Source: an uncultured Paracoccaceae bacterium
Lineage (GTDB): Bacteria > Pseudomonadota > Alphaproteobacteria > Rhodobacterales > Rhodobacteraceae
Length of the DNA: 64,000 nucleotides
NCBI GenBank assembly: GCA_947492585.1
Contig: CANLND010000016.1
Span: forward strand, 29,976 to 93,975
Direction: 5' to 3'
Shown here: in pieces, positions 18,497 through 27,387 of the stretch
Numbering within the stretch: the first letter of the stretch is position 1
How the letters are laid out: every line of letters begins with the position of its first letter
Translations under genes and position numbers: made by a program
Notes under the pieces: model-generated
Told to the model about the DNA's origin: nothing
Databases searched by the model: none
What the model saw: only the letters and a program-made list of their open reading frames with translations

Positions 18497-19138
18497 ACGC
18501 CCAACATATCATGCTGTACCGATTACACGTATGCATATTGTGTGTCAATGGGAATTGAACGCTATAGGGGATTTTCATCTCCACTCTTAGCGCATGCTAG
18601 CAGGTATACCCCTAGATGCAGTGGCTAGTCAACAAATCTCTGCGGTGAGTCCCTGCAAAAACTCTGGTTTTTCTCACATTTTGTCGCAGATTTTCATGAA
18701 ATATCGTGAAAAAGTTTGCTTTAAGGAGATTTCTGATTGGTTTAAACAGCTTTTGATTGTGATTTTTGTTGGTGATTTACATTCGCAAACAAGCCGTTGC
18801 TTCTGCGTGAGGTACAGAGGGGAGGCATTGCTTTTTTTTGTCGTGCTGATCTTTGTGGGTATTTTTGGTCATACGTGTATGGAGCAGCCTGTTGCTTGTC
18901 GCGCTATGCAAGCCATTGCCTAGAGGCGGGCAGGGTGCTGCCCTCAGCGGTTTGGCGCAGCGACATCGGGTAAATGAACCGGGAAAAAGCTGCGTTATAT
19001 TCCCTCGCGTGCGGTGCAAAACGGGATGAGCCAGCCCGCACCGCAAGATTGGGCGCTGACCACTGCATTTCCCTCGCAAAACCTGACCACGATCAAAGCG
19101 CCATAGCCGCAATCGCCCTAAACCTCTCCCCGTGGAAC
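18497..19138. other. AT-rich stretch without a confident gene
   Basis: These roughly 640 bp are AT-richer than the surroundings. A 109-residue plus-strand frame (18594-18923, with a hydrophobic segment LLFFVVLIFVGIFGHT) has no clear ribosome-binding site or family. Near 18925-18960 a short GGGTGCTGCCCTCAGCGGTTTGGCG segment resembles the sequence at the 3' end of the repeat protein (14529-14555), possibly a minor dispersed repeat. Confidence 0.4.
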
Positions 19139-19357
19139 GTGCGGTTCTTTTGGCGTGAGGGTGCAACGTTCAGACTTGCTTTGATTTTACACGTGTTCAT
19201 CACCTCTACCCTGTCGGGCAGCGCCGTGATTGCGCTGTTGGTGATGGGGATCGATGGGGGACAGGCCTTGGCTGTGGCTGCCGATCTTGGATTTGTGGCC
19301 GCGATCCCTGCCAGCGCTGCTTTGGCGCGGCGGCGCCTGTATGCGGTGGCGCAATAA
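19139..19357 (+). CDS. Small two-helix membrane protein, start uncertain
   Basis: The supported part (about 60-72 residues) has two hydrophobic helices: FRLALILHVFITSTLSGSAV and ALAVAADLGFVAAIPASAAL, ending RRRLYAVAQ. Roseobacters carry a similar small protein (ILHxFIxSTLAGSGVIAxLVMG) that databases sometimes mislabel CTP synthetase. The GTG at 19139 is one possible start; a TTG at 19181 and an ATG at 18974 are also in frame. None has a convincing ribosome-binding site. Function unknown. Confidence 0.6.
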   Translation: MRFFWREGATFRLALILHVFITSTLSGSAVIALLVMGIDGGQALAVAADLGFVAAIPASAALARRRLYAVAQ

Positions 19358-19361
19358 CGCC

Positions 19362-19499
19362 TTACAGCGCGTTCTGAACGTCCTGCGCCGCGCCAGAAAG
19401 GGCCTGACCCGCTTTTTGCAGATCGCGCCCGGCCCCTTTGGTGGTTTCACAGGCGGTCAGTGCTATCAGCGTCAATAGAATCACAGCGGTGCGGGTCAT
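19362..19499 (-). CDS. Entericidin A/B-like small lipoprotein
   Basis: The 45-residue product MTRTAVILLTLIALTACETT has a lipobox (LTAC) with the mature Cys at 17, followed by KGAGRDLQKAGQALSGAAQDVQ, the short amphipathic tail typical of entericidins. It would be anchored in the inner or outer membrane, probably as an envelope-stress peptide. A GAAAGGA Shine-Dalgarno precedes the ATG at 19499. The upstream open frame to 19613 is not coding-like. It converges with the two-helix protein. Confidence 0.85.
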   Translation of the reverse strand: MTRTAVILLTLIALTACETTKGAGRDLQKAGQALSGAAQDVQNAL

Positions 19500-19735
19500 C
19501 AAGGATCCTTTCAGTCCGGGGGGGCAAATGCGCCGGTTCCCGTGGTTTGGCGGTGGTAAAACCCTGCGCAAACCGGGCGCAAATGGCAAGCGGATCGGGT
19601 GGAAAAATGTCATATCTCTGCTGAAACATCATCAGGGGGTGCTGGAAATTTGGTCAATAAAACAAACCTGTGCAACCTCGCCACACTGTTTCCAACTCCC
19701 CAAATCCAGCGAGTTTTTTGGCTGGATTGTTTCCA

Positions 19736-19751
19736 TTAACGTTAACGTCAA
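19736..19751. promoter_or_regulatory. Imperfect 16-bp palindrome, operator-like
   Basis: TTAACGTTAACGTCAA is an imperfect palindrome (half-sites TTAACGTT and TTGACGTT) 29 bp before the DksA-like gene. It resembles MerR-type LiuR operators of proteobacterial branched-chain catabolism, from recalled motif knowledge. No liu gene is nearby, so the assignment is only suggestive. Confidence 0.4.
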
Positions 19752-19779
19752 GTTTGATGATCACGAGGCTTTGGACGCA

Positions 19780-20082
19780 ATGGATTTCGCGGCGCAGCGA
19801 CAGCTTTTGGAACAGCTCCGGCAATCGCTTGTCACAGCTGCGCGCCCGTCAGTGTCTGAGGGGCAGGGCCTGCCGGGGGACGGTGAGGGCCATTGGCACA
19901 TGGATGCGGTACTGGAGCAGCTGGATCGGCAAACACATGGCGAGGTGCAGTTGGTTGAGGCCGCGCTGGCACGGTTGAGCGAGGGCTCATACGGGTTCTG
20001 CCATATTTGTGGCGATGCCATTGACGATCAACGCTTGGCTGAGAACCCGGTTAGCCCCCTTTGCATGTCATGCTCGGCCTGA
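19780..20082 (+). CDS. DksA/TraR-type C4 zinc finger protein
   Basis: From ATG 19780 the protein has 100 residues: an amphipathic helix (FAAQRQLLEQLRQSLVTAA), a second helix with MDAVLEQLDRQTHGEVQLVEAALARL, and the DksA C4 finger GFCHICGDAIDDQRL...PLCMSCSA. It is shorter than DksA (about 150 residues) and closer to TraR/YbiI-size proteins. Family members bind the RNA polymerase secondary channel, with or without ppGpp. The DxxDxA coiled-coil tip of canonical DksA is not evident. The frame is open to 19438, but that part is not family-like. Confidence 0.85.
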   Translation: MDFAAQRQLLEQLRQSLVTAARPSVSEGQGLPGDGEGHWHMDAVLEQLDRQTHGEVQLVEAALARLSEGSYGFCHICGDAIDDQRLAENPVSPLCMSCSA

Positions 20083-20176
20083 ATTTGCTGGATGGGGAGG
20101 GGTGACCCGGCTTTGGCTTTCCTTTGTTTGGCGGTGGGCATAAACGGGCTGCACTGTGTCTCACTGGAGTGTTCTT

Positions 20177-20686
20177 ATGTCCTGTTCTCTTTGCGCAACT
20201 GATGCGCCTGTGTCATTCTTTGCGGTGACTGGCGGGCCGGATGGGGCGGGCTGTGATATCTGTGCGGCCTGTCAAACCCAGATCGAGGGCACGTTGGATG
20301 CCGATCAGATGCGCGGTCTTGCGACGGCAATGTGGAGCGAAATTACAGCTGTGCAGGTGCTGGCCGTGCGGCTGTTGCAGCGCCTAAAGGACCTAGATTG
20401 GGCGCGTGATCTGATTGATCAGCTGTGGTTGGACGACGAGACACGGGCCTGGGTTGAGGCAGAGCCCACAGCCAGTGCGCATAAAGATGCCAATGGTGCG
20501 TCTCTTAGCGTCGGGGATACTGTGGTCTTGATCAAAGATCTCCCGGTCAAAGGGGCCGGTTTTACGGCCAAACGTGGCACTGCGGTGCGCAACATTTCAC
20601 TGGTGCAGGACAACCCTGAACACATCGAAGGTCGCGTCGAAGGTCAACGTATCGTAATTTTGACCCAATATGTGAAACGTAAATAA
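20177..20686 (+). CDS. PhnA-like (YjdM) zinc-ribbon protein
   Basis: The 169-residue protein has an N-terminal CxxC...CxxC zinc ribbon (MSCSLCATD, CDICAACQ) and the C-terminal SH3-like PhnA domain: LSVGDTVVLIKDLPVKGAG, KRGTAVRNISL and IEGRVEGQRIVILTQYVKRK. The family was named for phosphonate use, but that link is unproven. ATG 20177 follows CTGGAGT; a GTG at 20156 is in frame and less likely. It lies between the DksA-like and pcm genes, all on the plus strand but well spaced. Confidence 0.9.
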   Translation: MSCSLCATDAPVSFFAVTGGPDGAGCDICAACQTQIEGTLDADQMRGLATAMWSEITAVQVLAVRLLQRLKDLDWARDLIDQLWLDDETRAWVEAEPTASAHKDANGASLSVGDTVVLIKDLPVKGAGFTAKRGTAVRNISLVQDNPEHIEGRVEGQRIVILTQYVKRK

Positions 20687-20788
20687 CTCACTCTGGCGTC
20701 AACTGAAGCCTGCGACCTGCTGCCCGTTGCTGCCGCGCGTGCGATGTGGCACAAGCAAAATAACTGACTGAACAGACGAGTTTAGCCC

Positions 20789-21442
20789 ATGACCGATTTC
20801 GCCGAACGTCGCCGTATGATGGTAGACACCCAGGTTCGCCCTTCTGACGTGACCAAATACCCGATCATCGAGTCCATGCTTTCCGTACCGCGAGAGCTTT
20901 TTGTTGCCAAAGGCCAGGCCGAGGCGGCGTATGCGGACCAGAATGTCCCACTGGCGGACAACCGGGTGATGCTTGAAGCGCGTACGCTGGCCAAAACGCT
21001 GGACGCGTTGGACATCACCAACGAAGAGCTGGTGTTGGATCTGGGCTGCGGCCTTGGCTATTCCAGCGCGGTTGTGGCCCGTATGGCCCAAATGGTGATC
21101 GGGGTCGAAGAAGAGAGCGAACTGGCGGATGAAGCTCAGTCTCAGCTGTCTGAAATTGGTGTCGACAATGCAATCGTGCATTCTGGTGCGCTGACCGATG
21201 GCGCGGCCGAGCACGGCCCCTATGATGTGATCCTTGTGCAGGGGGGTGTTGAAACCTTGCCGCAGGCGATTGTTGATCAGCTCAAAGAGGGTGGGCGTAT
21301 CGCAGTATTGTTCATGACCGGTGCGTTGGGTGAAGTGAAAGTCGGCCATAAGACAAATGGTGAGGTGTCGTGGCGTTTTTCGTTCAATGCGACAGCTCCT
21401 GTTCTGCCCGGATTTGAGGCGATTCAAGAATTTTCACTTTGA
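20789..21442 (+). CDS. pcm: Protein-L-isoaspartate O-methyltransferase family protein
   Basis: The 217-residue SAM-dependent methyltransferase has the SAM motif LVLDLGCGLGYSSAVVARM and the N-terminal PIMT pattern (RRMMVDTQVRPSDVT, PRELFV, AYADQNVPL). PCMT repairs isoaspartyl residues, but the rhodobacteral subgroup next to tolC diverges from canonical Pcm: it lacks the usual TISQP-type substrate loop, so its true substrate is open. tolC starts about 130 bp downstream, and the pair is conserved in the group. Confidence 0.85.
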   Translation: MTDFAERRRMMVDTQVRPSDVTKYPIIESMLSVPRELFVAKGQAEAAYADQNVPLADNRVMLEARTLAKTLDALDITNEELVLDLGCGLGYSSAVVARMAQMVIGVEEESELADEAQSQLSEIGVDNAIVHSGALTDGAAEHGPYDVILVQGGVETLPQAIVDQLKEGGRIAVLFMTGALGEVKVGHKTNGEVSWRFSFNATAPVLPGFEAIQEFSL

Positions 21443-21574
21443 CCTTAGGTCAAAGTGCTGATTTTGGGTGGAAAACCCGAAACAGCAAACATAGCTCCCG
21501 TTTTAACCCTGTCAAAGCGCGGGGGAGAAACGGAACATTCAGGCGGAAAAGCCGCGTCAGACAGGTGCCGAACC

Positions 21575-23011
21575 ATGCGAGCCAACAAGATTGCAAAACG
21601 AGTTTCTTTTAAGGGTGTCAAAGCCATTTTGCGGGCCGGCGGTCTGACGGCTGTTCTGGCAGCGCCTCTTGCGGCACAGGCCGACAATCTGACTGATGCG
21701 ATGATTGGGGCGTATAACACCAGCGGGCTATTAGAACAGAACCGTGCACTGTTGCGGGTAACGGATGAAAATGTCGCTGCTGCGGTGGCGTCCTTGCGCC
21801 CTGTGATCAATTGGACGGTGCAGGCGTCGCACCAGTATTCACGCGGGCCCAACGTTGTTGGCGGGCTGAACGAACAGGAAACGAATTCGCTTTCGACGGC
21901 TGTGAACCTGCAATGGGTGTTGTGGGACGGTGGGCAGCGTCGGTTGAGCAAGCAGTCGGCTCAGCAGGCAGTTTTGGCCACCCGGCAGTCTTTGTTGAAT
22001 ATCGAGCAGCAGGTTCTGTTTCAGGCGGTCCAAGCCTATGTTGGGGTTCTGGCCCAGCAAGAGAATGTGCGCTTGCGGGTGAACAACCTGCGGCTGCTAA
22101 AAGAAGAGCTGCGGGCGGCCAACAACCGCTTTGAGGTCAAAGATGTAACGCGTACCGACGTGGCGCTGGCGCAAAGCCGCGTTGCCGGGGCGCAGGCTGC
22201 TTTGACGCAGGCGCGTGGGGATCTGGAGGTTGCTAAGGCGACCTATCGTCAGGTCGTAGGACGGGCGCCCGGGCCGATTGCAGGGCAGCCGCCGTTGCCA
22301 AAAGGTATCCAAAGCCCCGCCAATGCGCAGGCTTTGGCACAACGCAACCATCCCAATATCCTGTCGCAGCAATACGCGGTGAAGGCCGCAGAGCTTGCCG
22401 CCAGAAGCAGCCGTGCTGCGCTGGGGCCGAACGTCACGCTGAATGGCAACGTGGGCCATACCGAAACCCGGAATGCACGGCGGGACTCCGACATCTCTGG
22501 CGTGTCGCTGAATTTCACGCAGAATCTGTACTCGGGTGGGGCACGCGCGTCGGCCAAGCGGGCGGATATCGCGCGACTTGATGCAGAAAAGGGTGCGTTG
22601 ATCTCTACTCAGCGCGCGGTCACGCAGGGGGTTTCCGCGTCTTACGTTGGATTGGAAACGGCAAAAGCCAGCCTTGTGTCATCGGGCGAACGGGTCCGTG
22701 CTGCGCGATTTGCCTTTGAAGGCCTGCGCGAGGAAGCGACATTGGGCGCGCGCACCACGCTGGATGTTCTGGAAGCCGAACAAGAGCTTTTGGATGCACA
22801 GGTGGAACGCGTGCAGGCGCGGGCGCAGCAGGCCCTTGCGGCCTATTCATTGTTGCAAGCGCAAGGTCTGTTGACGGCCGAGCATCTTGGGTTGGCGGTC
22901 GAGATCTATGATCCCACGCTGTATTACAATCTGGTCAAAGATGCGCCCGCTGAAGTGAGCAAGCGCAGCCGAGATCTGGATCGTGTTTTGAAGGCCTTGG
23001 GCAAGAACTAA
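21575..23011 (+). CDS. tolC: TolC family outer membrane channel
   Basis: From ATG 21575 the protein has 478 residues with a signal peptide ending around LAAPLAAQA-DNL. It carries the duplicated outer membrane efflux domain: DAMIGAYNTSGLLEQNRALLR, LQWVLWDGGQRR, NNRFEVKDVTRTDVALAQSR, LNFTQNLYSGGARASA and LREEATLGARTTLDVLEAEQ. This is the TolC type that serves type I secretion and RND/MFS pumps. The length agrees with the family. It lies between pcm and a PopZ-like gene on the same strand. Confidence 0.95.
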   Translation: MRANKIAKRVSFKGVKAILRAGGLTAVLAAPLAAQADNLTDAMIGAYNTSGLLEQNRALLRVTDENVAAAVASLRPVINWTVQASHQYSRGPNVVGGLNEQETNSLSTAVNLQWVLWDGGQRRLSKQSAQQAVLATRQSLLNIEQQVLFQAVQAYVGVLAQQENVRLRVNNLRLLKEELRAANNRFEVKDVTRTDVALAQSRVAGAQAALTQARGDLEVAKATYRQVVGRAPGPIAGQPPLPKGIQSPANAQALAQRNHPNILSQQYAVKAAELAARSSRAALGPNVTLNGNVGHTETRNARRDSDISGVSLNFTQNLYSGGARASAKRADIARLDAEKGALISTQRAVTQGVSASYVGLETAKASLVSSGERVRAARFAFEGLREEATLGARTTLDVLEAEQELLDAQVERVQARAQQALAAYSLLQAQGLLTAEHLGLAVEIYDPTLYYNLVKDAPAEVSKRSRDLDRVLKALGKN

Positions 23012-23103
23012 GCCGTGTGAAAACTGGCAAGGCTTTGAACCTGTTGTGTGATTGAGTAACTGCCGCTACAGTTGCAGGAGAGCATGAGGTAGATTGAGCA
23101 ATA

Positions 23104-23949
23104 ATGTCAGATCCAGTCACGCAGGCAGATGTTGAAGATGTCCTGTCGTCGATTCGCCGTTTGGTGAGCGATGACGGCCAGAAGGTTTCGAATGTACAGA
23201 CCAAGCGCCGCGCGCCCGTGCCGCGCTTGGTTTTGACCCCCGCCTTGCGGGTGGCAGATGATACAGACCCAACACCCCCTCCTGCTGACACTCCGCGCGC
23301 TGAGGCTTTTGATTTGTCTCAATACGCTGAGCCACAGCAGGGGCTAAGCGTTGTTTCTGATGCGCGCGAGCCCCAAACTCCGCTGACCCCAGAGGCCCCT
23401 TGGCAAGATCCGGACGCGACGCTGTTTGCAATGGTTCAGGATGCCGCGCCAGAGGACGCCGTGTCTGACATGCCGCTCGACGGGCCTCAGGTGAATGACA
23501 CGGCACTGGGTGCACCTGTTTCTGAACCCACCGTCCCAAATGCGTCACAAAAGGCTGCAGCCGTGGTGCAAAAGATCGCTGAGATGGAGGCCGCAACCGG
23601 GTTTCGATCGGCATTTGAGGGGTGGGAGCCGGATGAGCGGAACACGCCGCCCTTTGCAGAGACTTCGAGACATACTGTCCCATGGCAGGACCCCTCAGAG
23701 GTGGCGTCATCGGCGACGGATTTCTCAGACGAGCTGTGTGTTGAGGACGCGGTGACGAACAGATGTATGTCTCGTGTGACTGAGACGGTGGACGACAGCG
23801 TTTTGGACGAAGAGGCGCTACGTGAATTGGTGGCGCAGACCGTGCGCGAAGAGTTGCAGGGTGTTTTGGGCGAACGGATCACGCGCAATGTACGCAAACT
23901 GGTGCACCGCGAAATTCAACGTGCGTTGGCCGCCCGCGATCTGCGTTAG
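23104..23949 (+). CDS. PopZ/DUF2497-like acidic protein
   Basis: The 281-residue protein has a short conserved N-terminal helix (MSDPVTQADVEDVLSSIRRL) and a C-terminal helical block (LDEEALRELVAQTVREELQG... RNVRKLVHREIQRAL), joined by about 190 acidic, Pro-rich, probably disordered residues. This is the layout of PopZ (DUF2497): an N-terminal client-binding helix, a disordered linker and a C-terminal oligomerisation helix. Similarity to Caulobacter PopZ is only in pattern, so the call is tentative. If right, it is a polar scaffold. It follows tolC by about 90 bp. Confidence 0.65.
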   Translation: MSDPVTQADVEDVLSSIRRLVSDDGQKVSNVQTKRRAPVPRLVLTPALRVADDTDPTPPPADTPRAEAFDLSQYAEPQQGLSVVSDAREPQTPLTPEAPWQDPDATLFAMVQDAAPEDAVSDMPLDGPQVNDTALGAPVSEPTVPNASQKAAAVVQKIAEMEAATGFRSAFEGWEPDERNTPPFAETSRHTVPWQDPSEVASSATDFSDELCVEDAVTNRCMSRVTETVDDSVLDEEALRELVAQTVREELQGVLGERITRNVRKLVHREIQRALAARDLR

Positions 23950-24010
23950 GTCGGACAACGACTGATCCGTTCTGATCTATTTTCCGGGCGCTGATACTGT
24001 GCGGCGGCGC

Positions 24011-24090
24011 AGGGCTCCCGCCCGGCTTCGATTTCTTTACAAAAGAAAATCTGTGCCCGTTGGGCCGAGCGCCGCGCAGGCGCGGCGCGG
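24011..24090 (+). repeat. Dispersed GC-rich palindromic repeat, copy A
   Basis: The element begins GGGCTCCCGCCCGGC, has an A/T hairpin (GATTTCTTT / AAAGAAAATC), then GTGCCCGTTGGGCC and the palindrome GCGCCGCGC-AG-GCGCGGCGC. It lies 57 bp 3' of the cobQ stop. Copies B and C are at 33621-33712 and 62310-62398. Confidence 0.8.
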
Positions 24091-24146
24091 TTGCGCGTGG
24101 GGGGAAGTCGTTGGCTGCATCTTTGCGGGCTGCGGTGCTGACTGGG

Positions 24147-25589
24147 TTATCGGGCCAGCGACAGCAAGTGGTCGAGATCCATATATGTTTCGAGATGGTC
24201 CGCGAGCTGATCCAGTGCTGCATCGACCGATGTGTCGTATTGCGTTTGGCTGGATTGACCGAACTGCCCCAAAAACGCCGCCCGGAAGGGATCAGAGGCA
24301 AACAGCCCGTGAAGATACGAGCCACGCACCCGACCATTTTCTGAGGTGGCACCTTCTGGGCGCGCGCCGATCTGCAACCAATTGCGCGCGCAGTCCGGAC
24401 CGGTGGTCTGGCCCATATGGATTTCGTAGCCGGTCACGGGAAGTTGGCTGTCGGCGGTTGTTGCATCTACCAAAGTTACGCGCTTTTCATCTCCCATGAC
24501 GGTTTTGACATCGAGAAGACCAAGCCCCGCGACGTCTCCGCTGCGTCCGTCGACGCCGTGCGGGTCGCTGATGCGGCGGCCGAGCATCTGATACCCGCCA
24601 CACAACCCCATCACATGTCCGCCGCGCCGATGGTGGGCCAGAATATCGATGTCCCAGCCTTGGGCGCGCAGATAGGCCAGATCCCCTAGGGTAGATTTGC
24701 TGCCGGGGATCAGCACCAAATCAGCATCACCGGGCAGAGCCTGTCCACCGGGAATGATGTCCACGCTGACGTCTGGCTCGGCGGCAAGGGGGTCCAGATC
24801 ATCAAAGTTGGCCATGCGTTCAAGCTGCGGCACAACAATTTTAAAGGATCCCCCGGTGTGCGAGGCGATGTCCAGCATGTCCTCGGCAGGGAACTTCCAC
24901 GCGTCCCAAAACCATGGGATAACCCCCAGCGAGGGCCAACCCGTGCGCGCGGCGATATCGTCGCGTCCGGCATCAAACAGGCTGAGATCGCCCCGAAAAC
25001 GGTTGACGGCAAAGCCAACTATTTTGTCCAGGTCGCCTTGCTCTAGCACCGCCTGCGTGCCGACAATCTGCGCGATCACACCGCCGCGATGAATATCTCC
25101 CATCAGTACCACAGGTACATCCGCGGCGCAGGCAAAGCCCATATTGGCGATGTCGCCCTTGCGGAGGTTGGTTTCTGCCGGGGAGCCGGCCCCCTCGATC
25201 AATACCAGATCTGCATCGGCGCGCAGGCGATGATAGCTTTGCAATGCGGCCTCAAGCAGGCCGGATTTGTCGCGCATAAAGGATCCCGCCGCCCGGGTGC
25301 CGCGGCGCTTGCCCTGAACGATGACCTGCGCTCCGGTGTCGGTTTCGGGTTTGAGCAGGATTGGGTTCATATCTGTATGGGGCGTCCGCTTGGCCGCCAG
25401 CGCCTGTAGGGCCTGAGCGCGACCAATTTCGCCGCCGTCTGGCGTCACTGCGGCATTGTTCGACATGTTTTGCGGCTTAAATGGAGCCACACGCAAGCCA
25501 CGTCGCGTGTAGGCCCGCGCCAATCCGGCAACGATCATTGATTTTCCGACATTGCTGCCGGTGCCTTGGATCATGATTGACTGCGCCAT
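24147..25589 (-). CDS. cobQ: Cobyric acid synthase
   Basis: The 480-residue amidotransferase amidates four side chains of adenosylcobyrinic acid a,c-diamide. The N-terminal dethiobiotin-synthetase-like ATPase has [20 protein letters not shown] and [11 protein letters not shown]; the C-terminal class I (triad) glutaminase domain has [10 protein letters not shown] with the nucleophile Cys, and a downstream GYEIHMG. It is isolated from other cob genes in this window. No cobalamin riboswitch was recognised upstream. Confidence 0.95.
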   Translation of the reverse strand: MAQSIMIQGTGSNVGKSMIVAGLARAYTRRGLRVAPFKPQNMSNNAAVTPDGGEIGRAQALQALAAKRTPHTDMNPILLKPETDTGAQVIVQGKRRGTRAAGSFMRDKSGLLEAALQSYHRLRADADLVLIEGAGSPAETNLRKGDIANMGFACAADVPVVLMGDIHRGGVIAQIVGTQAVLEQGDLDKIVGFAVNRFRGDLSLFDAGRDDIAARTGWPSLGVIPWFWDAWKFPAEDMLDIASHTGGSFKIVVPQLERMANFDDLDPLAAEPDVSVDIIPGGQALPGDADLVLIPGSKSTLGDLAYLRAQGWDIDILAHHRRGGHVMGLCGGYQMLGRRISDPHGVDGRSGDVAGLGLLDVKTVMGDEKRVTLVDATTADSQLPVTGYEIHMGQTTGPDCARNWLQIGARPEGATSENGRVRGSYLHGLFASDPFRAAFLGQFGQSSQTQYDTSVDAALDQLADHLETYMDLDHLLSLAR

Positions 25590-26084
25590 ATTGGTCTCCT
25601 GTTGCGGATCAGGTTTGGCCGTGATTCCGGTGTTGAACCATAGAGCTGTTTAGAGCCGAATTGAATACGTCCGAACTGTGTGACACTGCCCCGTCCAGTT
25701 TGGGCACAAAGGCGGCAGTTTTGGGCCTTTTGGAGGGGGCTGTCATTGCGCCGAGTGGCCGCGACGGCACATGTTTGGGGCCGAAGTTGATTATTGAAGC
25801 GCTGAATTTCCGGGCAGCTCAGCAAAAACTATTTGCGACTGTCATCGAGGGTTCGCGCTGCGGGACATCGGGGAGCGGCCGAGGCGTGGCAGTGTGGGCT
25901 GGGACACAGGCTGTGACGGCGGCGACGCAGGCCGTGTTGGTGGCGTACATCTGATGCACCGGTTCGCCCGTTGGGAGGGCCCGTGTGTCGCACGATGGGG
26001 GCAACTTAGCTCTCCGTGGTTGCGTGCCGCGTGGTGAGGCGTTCAGCATGAACAGAGGTGGTATGGAGAGTGAAAAAAGAAAAA
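25590..26084. other. Intergenic region between cobQ and the DUF6280 gene
   Basis: No gene is supported in about 500 bp. Open frames on both strands (plus 25661-25954, minus 25571-25825 and 25819-26049) start with TTG or lack ribosome-binding sites and show no motif. It may hold decayed sequence. Confidence 0.4.
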
Positions 26085-26101
26085 CGCGCCCAGTGGGCGC
26101 G
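26085..26101 (-). terminator. Terminator of the DUF6280 gene
   Basis: CGCGCCC (26085-26091) pairs with GGGCGCG (26095-26101) over a 3-nt loop; on the minus strand the hairpin runs into TTTTTCTTTTTTC. It lies about 30 bp past the stop. Confidence 0.85.
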
Positions 26102-26132
26102 CTTTTCTAATAAAGACAAAGGCCTGCTGGGT

Positions 26133-26450
26133 TTAAGCAGCTTCTGCCTGCGCCGCATTGCGGCGTTCGCTCTCTTCGCGCGACAGCGCGACAGAGGTCC
26201 GTACGCCACGGCCAACGAAGTCCATGAGGCCTTCGACCACGCGTTCATTGGGGTCAATGCCAGCACAGCTCAGCACTTCACGCCCATCACGTGACCGTGC
26301 CCAACGGGCGATTTGTTCTGGGCCATTGCCATATTTTTTGTCATCAGCAATAGCGTCATCTAGTGCGGCCAAAACAACTGCAGCAAAGAGTTTGCGTGCG
26401 CGATTGCCTTGCTCATTGTTGTAAGCGGTGCCATCAACGAAATCCTGCAT
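26133..26450 (-). CDS. DUF6280 family protein
   Basis: The 105-residue helical protein is almost invariant in Rhodobacterales: MQDFVDGTAYNNEQGNRARK, LFAAVVLAALDDAIADDKKY, ARWARSRDGREVLSCAGID and a KSxE-like tail rich in Ala. Conservation of this strength suggests a core role, but no function is known. It is divergent from efp with its own terminator. The start follows a purine-rich GAAACGAG. Confidence 0.88.
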   Translation of the reverse strand: MQDFVDGTAYNNEQGNRARKLFAAVVLAALDDAIADDKKYGNGPEQIARWARSRDGREVLSCAGIDPNERVVEGLMDFVGRGVRTSVALSREESERRNAAQAEAA

Positions 26451-26676
26451 CTCGTTTCCTTTGTTGTTCTTGGTATTGCATTTTCGGCGTAGCGCCCCTT
26501 ATGACGAAACTATGACGATTCGGGTAGCCTGTATTTGCATATCTCCCATGCGTTTAACGCATGTCTAACGAACGCGGTTTTTCGGGGCCTATTGGGTGCA
26601 ACGCCAGCTTGCCAGCTGTCTTCACGCTCGATATAGGGGCTAGAAACTAGTCATCAACCACCCGAAAGGCTTTCCC

Positions 26677-27240
26677 ATGCCCAAAATCAACGGCAACGAA
26701 ATCCGTCCCGGCAATGTTCTGGAACACAACAACGGTTTGTGGGCCGCTGTCAAAGTGGATCATGTGAAGCCTGGCAAGGGCGGCGCTTTTGCTCAGGTCG
26801 AGCTGCGCAACCTGCGCAACGGTTCCAAGTTGAACGAACGCTTCCGGTCCGCGGACAAAGTCGAGCGCGTGCGTCTAGAGCAAAAAGACCAACAGTTCCT
26901 CTATGAGAGCGACGGCATGTTGGTGTTCATGGATGCTGAAACTTATGAACAGATTGAGCTGCCCGCAGAACTGTTGGGCGATCGTCGCCCGTTCTTGCAG
27001 GACGGCATGACGATCGTTGTGGAATTCCACGAGTCAGAGGCCTTGAACGCCACCGTGCCACAAAAAGTGACCTGCAAGATCGTTGAAACTGAACCAGTGG
27101 TCAAAGGTCAGACCGCGGCAAATTCGTTCAAACCAGCGATTTTGGACAATGGCGTCAAAGTCATGGTGCCGCCGTTTGTTGGCCAAGACGAGCTGATCGT
27201 GGTGAACACCGAAAGCATGGAATATTCCGAACGCGCCTAA
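26677..27240 (+). CDS. efp: Elongation factor P
   Basis: The 187-residue EF-P has its three beta-barrel domains. The modification loop KPGKGGAF places the target lysine at Lys34, which is beta-lysylated in species with EpmA/EpmB. EF-P relieves ribosomes stalled at polyproline. The C-terminal signature [15 protein letters not shown] and the [15 protein letters not shown] segment match the family. A strong terminator follows 25 bp after the stop. Confidence 0.97.
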   Translation: MPKINGNEIRPGNVLEHNNGLWAAVKVDHVKPGKGGAFAQVELRNLRNGSKLNERFRSADKVERVRLEQKDQQFLYESDGMLVFMDAETYEQIELPAELLGDRRPFLQDGMTIVVEFHESEALNATVPQKVTCKIVETEPVVKGQTAANSFKPAILDNGVKVMVPPFVGQDELIVVNTESMEYSERA

Positions 27241-27265
27241 GTGTTTGTTGAAGTCCAAGATTATT

Positions 27266-27294
27266 AAGCCTCACAGTTTCTGTGAGGCTTTTTT
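27266..27294 (+). terminator. efp terminator
   Basis: AAGCCTCACA (27266-27275) pairs with TGTGAGGCTT (27281-27290), with loop GTTTC and then T-rich sequence. A textbook rho-independent terminator. Confidence 0.95.
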
Positions 27295-27331
27295 GTTGGC
27301 AGCCACAGAGAAGAGAAATAGGCTTGTAAAT

Positions 27332-27351
27332 TGTAATGATATAACATTGCA
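27332..27351. promoter_or_regulatory. Zur box
   Basis: TGTAATGATATAACATTGCA is a near-perfect palindrome (8 of 10 half-site positions) of the alphaproteobacterial Zur type. It lies 37 bp before the chosen start of the zinc GTPase, so zinc-bound Zur would block transcription. Confidence 0.75.
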
Positions 27352-27387
27352 TTAATGAGCATGTTAAAACTTCCGATGGAGATTGTG

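Noticed and set aside
18594..18923. 109-residue ORF with one hydrophobic stretch
   Set aside because: AT-rich region, no ribosome-binding site, no family; composition alone can explain the open frame.
25661..25954. 97-residue plus-strand ORF between cobQ and the DUF6280 gene
   Set aside because: TTG start, no ribosome-binding site and no recognisable family; described only as part of the gap.
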